This document shows, in pieces, positions 1 through 4,594 of a stretch of 5,963 nucleotides of DNA (its first letter is position 1; the number at the start of each line of letters is the position of its first letter). The DNA comes from Clostridia bacterium (GTDB lineage: Bacteria; Bacillota_A; Clostridia; TANB77; CAG-508). Under the pieces are notes generated by a model. The model searched no databases. It saw only the letters and a program-made list of their open reading frames with translations, and was not told where the DNA came from. A program made the position numbers and the translations under genes. The stretch is taken from the NCBI GenBank assembly GCA_022792975.1, contig JAAWCC010000099.1, forward strand, positions 1 through 5,963, written 5' to 3'.

Positions 1-1
1 A

Positions 2-310
2 ATTGGGTACTTTTATATAGGAAAAAGCACAAATAACTTTTTATGTTCAAAACTAATTGGAATTATTACATCTATTTTATTTATAATTATATTCTTTTAT
101 ACATATACAGGAATAATTGGGAAAAGCATTCTTTTCATTGATATAGCATCATTTTTTGTAGGCATCATATTAGGAGAATACTTATCCTATAAACTTATCA
201 CTAAAAATTTCAAATGTAGCAACATAATATCCATAATTATTTTAACATTACTATTAGTATGTTTTATTCTTTTTACTTATTTTACTCCTAACCTAGAAAT
301 TTTTAAGTAA
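2..310 (+). CDS. 3' end of a multi-pass membrane protein gene, probable DUF6512 family
   Basis: An open frame enters from the left edge and ends at TAA 308-310, giving 102 residues with the start outside the window. It shows three strongly hydrophobic segments, at about visible residues 19-40, 42-60 and 75-94. They are joined by short loops, one of which carries YTYTGIIGKS and another LGEYLSYKL. The string from YTGIIGK through ILGEYLSYK resembles, from memory, the C-terminal half of the DUF6512 membrane proteins common in Clostridia, whose function is unknown. Members I recall continue past an LFK-like motif into a short polar tail; here the frame stops right after IFK, so the extreme C-terminus may be trimmed. 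No convincing terminator follows the stop. That this is a real membrane-protein gene end is fairly sure; the family name is less sure. Confidence 0.6.
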   Translation: MGYFYIGKSTNNFLCSKLIGIITSILFIIIFFYTYTGIIGKSILFIDIASFFVGIILGEYLSYKLITKNFKCSNIISIIILTLLLVCFILFTYFTPNLEIFK

Positions 311-335
311 TTTTAATGCACTCACATTTCCGTGT

Positions 336-355
336 TTTTGTATAGCTTTACAAAA
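336..355. promoter_or_regulatory. Inverted repeat over the -35 of the ibr operon promoter, possible operator
   Basis: TTTTGTA (336-342) and TACAAAA (349-355) form a perfect 7-bp inverted repeat with a 6-nt spacer. The right arm covers most of the -35 hexamer at 347-352. The symmetry and position suit a dimeric repressor. Its centre lies 25 bp from that of the second dyad at 359-382, which also has a 6-nt spacer. The arms differ in sequence, so two proteins or one relaxed site are both possible. In AT-rich DNA a 7-bp dyad alone could arise by chance. Confidence 0.4.
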
Positions 356-375
356 TAGATTTCAAATGATACAAT
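347..375 (+). promoter_or_regulatory. Sigma70/sigmaA-type promoter of the IbrA-GNAT-IbrB operon
   Basis: A -35 hexamer TTTACA (347-352; 5 of 6 to TTGACA) is followed after exactly 17 bp by a -10 hexamer TACAAT (370-375; 5 of 6 to TATAAT). Transcription would begin near 382, only about 7 bases before the ribosome binding site AGAGG at 389-393, so the leader would be about 20 nt. It lies between the end of the upstream membrane-protein gene and the IbrA-like start at 401. No other promoter-like pair was seen ahead of the two downstream genes, so it probably drives the whole operon. Confidence 0.65.
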
Positions 376-382
376 TTGAAAT
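359..382. promoter_or_regulatory. Inverted repeat spanning the -10 of the ibr operon promoter, probable operator
   Basis: ATTTCAAAT (359-367) and ATTTGAAAT (374-382) are perfect 9-bp reverse complements separated by 6 nt. The dyad encloses the -10 hexamer (370-375) and reaches the expected start of transcription, a classic place for a repressor to block RNA polymerase. A hairpin role is unlikely because most of the dyad lies upstream of the expected transcript start. The regulator is not identified; the HTH-bearing IbrB-like product of the same operon is one possible candidate, which is speculation. Confidence 0.55.
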
Positions 383-400
383 AGGAAAAGAGGAAAATAG

Positions 401-1273
401 ATGGCAAAAAAATATCTAAAAAAAAACGTACTAAATGCGGCAATAGAAAGATTAGAAATTATATTTCAAAATTTTGATAATATCTATTTTAGTGTTAGTG
501 GTGGAAAAGACAGCTCTGTTATGGTTCAATTAGCAAATAAAGTAGCTAAAAAGCTAAATAGAAGTTTTGATGTATTATTTATTGACTTAGAAGCTCAATA
601 TAGCCACACTATCGAACATATAAATGAACTTAAGAAATTGTCCCAAATTAGAGATTTTTATCATATCGCCTTACCGCTTGCCTTAAGAAATGCCGTTTCT
701 GTGTTACAGCCCAAATGGATTTGCTGGGAAGAAGAATGCAAACACTTATGGGTAAAAGATATGCCAAAGGACAGTATTAATATAAAAAATTGTCCATTTC
801 CTTGGTTTAAAAAGGGAGAAGAATTTGAAGAATTTATTGTCCAATTTGCTAGCTGGTATCAAAAAAAATATCAAGGAAAAGTCGCATGTGGAATAGGAAT
901 TAGAACAGACGAAAGTCTAAACAGGTTCAGAACAATTGCTTTTCAAAGCAAAAAAGTTACATTTGAGAAATACAATTGGACAACCAAATTAAAAGTGAAT
1001 GAAAAGCACATTGAGGTTTACAATTTTTACCCAATTTATGATTGGACAGTTGAGGATATCTGGGGGGCAGTAAGTAAATTAGACCTAAAATTCAATTATG
1101 TTTATGAATTAATGTATAAAAACGGATTAAGCTTACATGAACAAAGACTATGTCAGCCATATGGAGATGATCAAAGAAATGGTTTAAATCAATTTAAAGC
1201 ATTGGAGTATGACACTTGGAGTAAAGTATTAAATAGAGTTAACCGGAGTCAACTTCGGAAACATTTATTGTAA
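401..1273 (+). CDS. N-terminal fragment of IbrA-like protein, PAPS-reductase PP-loop domain
   Basis: This is the product that would be made without frame correction: 290 residues, the last nine (RSQLRKHLL) being frameshift-derived. The ATP-pyrophosphatase PP-loop SGGKDSS is at residues 33-39, followed by the LFIDLEAQYSHT strand-loop at 59-70. Further family-like marks are WICWEEEC at 106-113, GIRTDESLNRFRT at 166-178, YPIYDWTVEDIW at 210-221 and LHEQRLCQPYGDDQ at 245-258. The PP-loop binds ATP or an adenylylated substrate in PAPS reductases, DndC and related enzymes. Cysteines at 108, 113, 131, 163 and 251 are visible; whether any bind metal or sulfur cannot be told. There is no signal peptide, so it is cytosolic. 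The nucleotide-binding domain is intact, but a protein ending here would lack about 148 C-terminal residues and may not fold or work. Confidence 0.8.
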   Translation: MAKKYLKKNVLNAAIERLEIIFQNFDNIYFSVSGGKDSSVMVQLANKVAKKLNRSFDVLFIDLEAQYSHTIEHINELKKLSQIRDFYHIALPLALRNAVSVLQPKWICWEEECKHLWVKDMPKDSINIKNCPFPWFKKGEEFEEFIVQFASWYQKKYQGKVACGIGIRTDESLNRFRTIAFQSKKVTFEKYNWTTKLKVNEKHIEVYNFYPIYDWTVEDIWGAVSKLDLKFNYVYELMYKNGLSLHEQRLCQPYGDDQRNGLNQFKALEYDTWSKVLNRVNRSQLRKHLL

Positions 1274-1691
1274 AACCACGGCTCTTGGAAACATCAAATC
1301 ATGTAAGCCATTGTTTATGTCTTGGCAAAAATACACTGTATTCTTGTTAGAAAGTATTGGAATTTATAATAGAGATTTGATGCTACATTATTATAAAAAA
1401 ATCAAAAAATTTATGATTTGGTATAAATGTAAATATGGAATTGATTTAAATGACATTCCAGACATAGCTGATTGTAAATTAGAAAGTCAGAAAAAGGCTA
1501 TATCATGGAGAAGAATTGCAAGAGCAATAGAAAAAAATGATTTTTATTTAAGAAGATTATCCTTTGCTCAAACAAAAAACGATGATAAAAAATTAATAGA
1601 ATTGATACACAAATGGGACAACCTTTTAAATAAAACAACACAAACTGATGATATAAAATTAAGAAAAATAATACAAGAGAACTACAAATAA
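1245..1691 (+). pseudogene. C-terminal fragment of IbrA-like protein (DUF3440-type part), out of frame
   Basis: Starting at GGA 1245-1247, this frame encodes 148 residues beginning GVNFGNIYCKTTALG and containing FMSWQKYTVFLLESIG, a Lys-rich helix around KKIKKFMIWYKCKYG, SWRRIARAIEKNDFYLRRL and FAQTKND. These match the order seen in the C-terminal half of IbrA/DUF3440 proteins: a KSYxxFLL-like helix, a W/Y-rich helix, then a SWRRIxxxIxKND-like motif and a SQTK/AQTK motif. The first possible in-frame starts, TTG 1311 and ATG 1317, lie inside this conserved region and have no Shine-Dalgarno sequence ahead of them, so an independent gene is unlikely. It is best read as the detached tail of the gene at 401. 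Confidence 0.8.
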
Positions 1692-1704
1692 TGGAGGATT
1701 TAAC

Positions 1705-2070
1705 ATGGTTATAAAACTAACAAATAAAGAAGCAAACTTTTATCAATATATGGGAAAATTTTTTGGCTCAAGATTAGTTGAAAAGCAAATTAATGATAGA
1801 ATTTATGATGATAGTAATAAAGAATGGTATATTTATTTAGAAGAAGGAAATGCGAAAGCATTTGTATCTATCAATAGGAATGTAATCAAAAATATTTACA
1901 CTACTAATTTAAAGTACCTAGAAGAAATCTTAAATACCATCACGCAAGAAAGAAATATCACTTATAGTGTTGTAACAAACTGCTATATAGAGGTTTATGA
2001 AAAGTGTGGCTTCAAAGTCAACCAAGGTCAAAATTATAAAAATTTCGTAACAATTTATATTGAAAAATAA
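1705..2070 (+). CDS. Small GNAT-like acetyltransferase-fold protein
   Basis: A 121-residue cytosolic protein whose pattern suggests a GNAT fold. WYIYLEEGNAKAFVSI (41-56) looks like the beta2-beta3 hairpin, the helix around NLKYLEEILNTI (68-79) follows, and SVVTNCYIEVYEKCGF (88-103) resembles the end of GNAT domains, where YEKxGF is typical. A clear acetyl-CoA pyrophosphate loop (Q/RxxGxG/A) is not seen, so catalysis is doubtful; it may be a minimal or degenerate GNAT. GGAGG (1693-1697) starts 2 nt after the stop of the upstream frame and lies 7 nt before the ATG, which marks tight co-transcription with the IbrA-like gene. Its place between the IbrA- and IbrB-like genes suggests a role with that pair, perhaps acetylating or binding a partner, but no substrate can be named. 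Confidence 0.65.
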   Translation: MVIKLTNKEANFYQYMGKFFGSRLVEKQINDRIYDDSNKEWYIYLEEGNAKAFVSINRNVIKNIYTTNLKYLEEILNTITQERNITYSVVTNCYIEVYEKCGFKVNQGQNYKNFVTIYIEK

Positions 2071-2084
2071 CAAAATTATTTTGA

Positions 2085-2090
2085 AAGGAG
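2085..2090 (+). promoter_or_regulatory. Ribosome binding site fixing the IbrB-like start at 2102
   Basis: AAGGAG lies 11 nt before ATG 2102. An earlier in-frame ATG at 2060 overlaps the end of the GNAT-like gene, has no purine-rich site ahead of it and would add 14 residues with no family resemblance. The site therefore favours 2102. The spacing is slightly longer than the usual 5-9 nt. Confidence 0.7.
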
Positions 2091-2101
2091 CAAACAATCA
2101 A

Positions 2102-2626
2102 ATGAGTGAAATAGAATTTCCAGTATTAAATGTAAAAATGGTTGATATAAATAAAGTAATTGCAAATAATTACAATCCTAATAAAGTTGCTCCGCCAGAA
2201 ATGGAGTTATTAAGACATTCTATTGAAGAGGACGGATACACACAGCCAATAGTAACTTATTATGATAAAGAAAAAGATATCTATATCGTAGTAGATGGTT
2301 TTCATAGATATAGATGCGCACAAGAATACTTTCATTTAAAACAAATTCCAATTGTTACAATAGATAAGGATTTAGAAAATCGTATGGCAAGCACTATCAG
2401 ACACAATAGAGCAAGAGGAACACATCAAATCATAGATATGTCAAATATCGTTTTGACCCTAACGCAAAATGGTTGGTCTGAAAAAGAAATATCAAAGCAT
2501 TTAGGGATGGAATTAGACGAAATTATACGTTTAAAACAAATCACTGGCTTAAAGGAAATGTTTGCGAGCCATAAATTTAGTAAATCCTGGGAAGAATTCG
2601 AAGATAGCATGAAAAAGAAAGCATAA
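2102..2626 (+). CDS. ibrB: IbrB-like ParB/sulfiredoxin-fold DNA-binding protein
   Basis: A 174-residue protein with an N-terminal ParB/Srx domain (about 10-100) and a helix-turn-helix region (about 112-150). Marks are VDINKVIANNYNPNKV (14-29), HSIEEDGYTQPIV (39-51) and the nucleotide-binding-type motif VDGFHRYRCAQ (64-74), equivalent to GERRxRA of ParB and GCHR of sulfiredoxin. Next come IRHNRARGTHQ (99-109) and the HTH NGWSEKEISKHLGM (123-136). The end, FASHKFSKSWEEF, matches the FANREFSxSWE-like tail I recall in IbrB proteins. The Srx catalytic Cys is Phe67 here, so sulfinic-acid reductase activity is not expected; ParB-like CTP or ATP use is possible but untested. It is the last gene of the operon, 31 nt after the GNAT-like gene and 11 bases before a terminator. 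In E. coli IbrB works with IbrA to activate eib genes; here the target is unknown. Confidence 0.85.
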   Translation: MSEIEFPVLNVKMVDINKVIANNYNPNKVAPPEMELLRHSIEEDGYTQPIVTYYDKEKDIYIVVDGFHRYRCAQEYFHLKQIPIVTIDKDLENRMASTIRHNRARGTHQIIDMSNIVLTLTQNGWSEKEISKHLGMELDEIIRLKQITGLKEMFASHKFSKSWEEFEDSMKKKA

Positions 2627-2637
2627 TTAATAATATC

Positions 2638-2672
2638 AAGCACACATCTTAGCGCCATGAGGTGTGCTTTTT
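2638..2672 (+). terminator. Rho-independent terminator of the ibr operon
   Basis: AAGCACAC (2638-2645) pairs perfectly with GTGTGCTT (2662-2669), and T2647-C2648 can add two pairs with G2659-A2660 past one A-G mismatch. A run of T from 2668 to 2672 follows, then CTTATTT. It begins 11 bases after the IbrB-like stop. The convergent glycosyltransferase gene ends at 2674, so the same stem may also stop transcription from the - strand, although its T-run in that direction is poor. Confidence 0.85.
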
Positions 2673-2673
2673 C

Positions 2674-4233
2674 TTATTTGTATGCTATTGCATAACTATT
2701 CAAATATTCTATTCTAAAGCCAATAGAGTCTAATTTTTCCAATAATTCTGGTTTTTCCTTTATTATATAAACTGCTGCTTCATTTATATTATCTGAGTTA
2801 AATATATATCTACCATATGACATTTTATAATACGTTTCTTTATATCTTCTTTCATTAAAATCTTGTGGTAAAGTTTTATCATTCAATAAAGTATAAATAT
2901 ATGGTTGCTGTGAAGTTGTATTCACATATATTGCTTTATTTACAAATGTGGGCATTTCTTTTACATAATTTAAAGCTTCAGTCAAATCTTTTTCAAAATA
3001 TATCTGCTCTTTATATTTTATCGGATATTCATTGAAATAAAACTCTTGAAACCCCACAAAATTCATCGCATACAAGAAAACTATTATCCCAAACGCCACT
3101 TTATAATTTCTATAAAGCAACCTTATAGTCTCTCCTGTAAAGAACAATAACGGTATAAAAGCTGCATTTGCCTTATTTATATTTGGACCTTTTATAACAA
3201 GCATAACTCCCATTACACTAATAAATAAAAATAACATCAAAGAATTTAAGCTAAATTCCCTTTTCTTTATATTTTTAACAATATTATTTACCTCTATAAA
3301 AATTCCAAACACAGCTAAAAAAATCGAAAACTTATATATACTTCCATATTCAGGAATGGCATTATATACTAAGTTATCAGTAGTTACTAGCCCTTCAAAA
3401 AAATCCATATTAGAAGCAATATTACAAAATCCTAACTCTGTATCTCTAAATGTTCCCATCTTAGGTATTGTAATAAAAGTATTTACCTCATCTAAAATAC
3501 CATTATTTACTAAAAGCATTAACATTAGTGGGATTGCTAATAAAAATATCGGTGCTCCCATAATTATAATATTCTTAAATCTTATTTTTTTAGTATATAG
3601 CATATATGCTAAAGTTAAAAATAAGAATATCGGGATAATAATATACGAAAGTGCATATGTATATAAAGTTAGCCCAAAGCTTATTCCAGCAAAAATATAA
3701 TCTATCACATTCTTTGCTCTAAGTAAAAAGAACATAGATATAATAGTCATAGGAGAAAGCAAGTTACAATCTAATCCCCACCTAGAAGCCATAATATGCC
3801 ATGGGCAGACTGTAATTAATGACATAACACATAACGCAAATTTCTCTCCCTTCTCTCTTTTAGCCATAAAATAACTCAAAACTATTGCTGTTATTCCAAA
3901 TAAAGCCGCTGGAAGTCTTATTGCAAAAAGATTAAGTCCTAAGCTTTTGATAAAAATACTATCTATATATGTATATAATGCACTTTGTCCACATCCAAAA
4001 TTTATCATATATACTGGAAATTTATTCAAAAATCTATCAGTTCCATTATTTGCAAGACAATATGCATCATAAGCAATCCCTGCCTCATCTACATTAATTC
4101 CATGTGGAACATCAGTAATCCTATATAACCTTGTAAATATAGCAATTAATAAAATAGCTAAAAATAATATTTTAGTTTTATACTTTTCTATATACATTAC
4201 TAATTTATGTGCTTTTATCATAAATCTGTCCAT
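2674..4233 (-). CDS. GT-C fold membrane glycosyltransferase, GT39/ArnT-like
   Basis: A 519-residue integral membrane protein with about 10 hydrophobic helices between residues 20 and 400, then a more polar C-terminal part of about 120 residues. A first membrane helix (about 21-34) leads to RLYRITDVPHGINVDEAGI (35-53). The acidic pair Asp49-Glu50 sits in the first outside loop, as in GT39/ArnT/PMT enzymes, where such an Asp is catalytic. RLPAALFG (106-113) and PWHIMASRWGLD (144-155) are also typical. Such enzymes move sugars from polyprenyl-phosphate carriers to glycans, lipids or proteins at the outer face of the membrane; donor and acceptor are unknown here. The start is supported by AGAGGA (4240-4245), 6 nt ahead. 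The gene follows the rpmF terminator directly, with no clear promoter between, and faces the ibr operon end to end. Nothing links it to that operon. Confidence 0.8.
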   Translation of the reverse strand: MDRFMIKAHKLVMYIEKYKTKILFLAILLIAIFTRLYRITDVPHGINVDEAGIAYDAYCLANNGTDRFLNKFPVYMINFGCGQSALYTYIDSIFIKSLGLNLFAIRLPAALFGITAIVLSYFMAKREKGEKFALCVMSLITVCPWHIMASRWGLDCNLLSPMTIISMFFLLRAKNVIDYIFAGISFGLTLYTYALSYIIIPIFLFLTLAYMLYTKKIRFKNIIIMGAPIFLLAIPLMLMLLVNNGILDEVNTFITIPKMGTFRDTELGFCNIASNMDFFEGLVTTDNLVYNAIPEYGSIYKFSIFLAVFGIFIEVNNIVKNIKKREFSLNSLMLFLFISVMGVMLVIKGPNINKANAAFIPLLFFTGETIRLLYRNYKVAFGIIVFLYAMNFVGFQEFYFNEYPIKYKEQIYFEKDLTEALNYVKEMPTFVNKAIYVNTTSQQPYIYTLLNDKTLPQDFNERRYKETYYKMSYGRYIFNSDNINEAAVYIIKEKPELLEKLDSIGFRIEYLNSYAIAYK

Positions 4234-4255
4234 TAGTTTTCCTCTCTATAACTGG

Positions 4256-4285
4256 AAAAAAGCACATCTTCTAACTGAAGTGTGC
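4256..4285 (-). terminator. Rho-independent terminator of rpmF
   Basis: Read on the - strand, GCACA followed by CTTC pairs with GAAG and TGTGC with one bulged A and a 5-nt loop, then a run of six T (+ strand A-run 4256-4261). It starts 17 bases after the rpmF stop and ends 22 bases before the start of the glycosyltransferase gene, so that gene depends on read-through or an unseen promoter. Confidence 0.8.
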
Positions 4286-4302
4286 CAAAATTTTAATTTT
4301 TC

Positions 4303-4494
4303 CTATGCATTTTCTTCTTCGTTTACTGATATAACAGCTTTTCCGTTATAATATCCACAGTTTGTGCAAGCTCTGTGTGGTAATACAGGCTCGTGACAAT
4401 GTGGGCAAGTCGCAATACTTGGTTTCTCTACTTTCCATGTAGACCTTCTTAATCCTGTTCTTGCTTTTGACCATCTTCTTTTTGGTTGTGCCAT
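4303..4494 (-). CDS. rpmF: 50S ribosomal protein L32
   Basis: A 63-residue basic protein of the large ribosomal subunit. The N-terminus MAQPKRRWSKARTGLRRS is the Arg/Lys-rich rRNA-binding tail. The zinc-ribbon follows: CPHC (30-33) and CTNC (43-46), spaced by HEPVLPHRA, then GYYNGKAVI. All four cysteines are kept, so this is the zinc-binding (C+) paralogue. Length and sequence are normal for L32; the short acidic end VNEEENA is not unusual. AAGGAGGT (4502-4509) lies 7 nt before the ATG. The gene has its own perfect promoter (4557-4585) and its own terminator, so it is probably monocistronic. In many Clostridia rpmF follows a DUF177 gene; here pyruvate kinase is upstream instead. Confidence 0.97.
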   Translation of the reverse strand: MAQPKRRWSKARTGLRRSTWKVEKPSIATCPHCHEPVLPHRACTNCGYYNGKAVISVNEEENA

Positions 4495-4556
4495 TTCAAT
4501 TACCTCCTTTTTATTACGACTTTATATATTTAATAATTTTTTTAATACGCTTAAAT

Positions 4557-4585
4557 ATTATACTAAAAAAATGCTCACTTGTCAA
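4557..4585 (-). promoter_or_regulatory. Perfect consensus sigma70/sigmaA promoter of rpmF
   Basis: On the - strand TTGACA (4585-4580) and TATAAT (4562-4557) are separated by exactly 17 bp, matching consensus at all 12 positions. Transcription would start near 4550, giving an AT-rich leader of about 55 nt before the rpmF ATG. The -35 lies 10 bases past the pyruvate kinase stop. The spacer ends in a run of seven T preceded by a weak GCT...AGC dyad, so the same bases might act as a poor terminator for the kinase transcript; this second role is uncertain. Confidence 0.9.
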
Positions 4586-4594
4586 GCCAAAATA

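Larger units (their letters stand above)
401..1691 (+). pseudogene. ibrA: IbrA-like PAPS-reductase/DUF3440 family gene broken by a +1 frameshift
   Basis: Two adjacent frames together encode one recognisable IbrA-type protein: a PP-loop PAPS-reductase-like domain followed by a DUF3440-type C-terminal region. The first frame keeps family-like sequence up to Asn281 (codon AAC 1241-1243). Skipping one C at 1243/1244 then continues with GVNFGNIYCKTTALG in the other frame and runs to TAA 1689-1691, giving a restored protein of about 429 residues, close to the usual family length. IbrA homologues I recall have an RVNGVNFG-like motif at exactly this join. The start ATG at 401 has AGAGG at 389-393, 7 nt away. 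IbrA with IbrB regulates eib gene expression in E. coli; its enzymatic reaction is unknown. The break could be a true mutation, a sequencing or assembly error, or less likely recoding. The stop of the restored frame sits 13 nt before the next start. Confidence 0.85.

Noticed and set aside
313..345. Terminator after the left-edge membrane protein gene
   Set aside because: Only a 3-bp CAC/GTG stem precedes the T-run near 334-339, too weak to call.
1311..1691. Independent small gene starting at TTG 1311
   Set aside because: There is no ribosome binding site, and the conserved sequence extends upstream of that TTG to 1245 and joins the IbrA-like frame.
2060..2101. Longer start of the IbrB-like gene at ATG 2060
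   Set aside because: It overlaps the preceding gene and lacks a Shine-Dalgarno sequence, whereas AAGGAG at 2085-2090 serves ATG 2102.
1291..2433. 12-bp direct repeat ACATCAAATCAT at 1291-1302 and 2422-2433
   Set aside because: Both copies lie inside coding sequence, the repeat is short and AT-rich, and no mobile-element boundary is nearby; chance is the simplest explanation.
2425..2658. Open frame of 77 codons on the - strand
   Set aside because: It is antisense to the well-supported IbrB-like gene and its terminator, and has no family resemblance.
3356..3700. Open frame of 114 codons on the + strand
   Set aside because: It lies wholly antisense to the membrane glycosyltransferase. Its hydrophobic, Ile/Lys-rich content is a by-product of AT-rich membrane-protein coding on the other strand.
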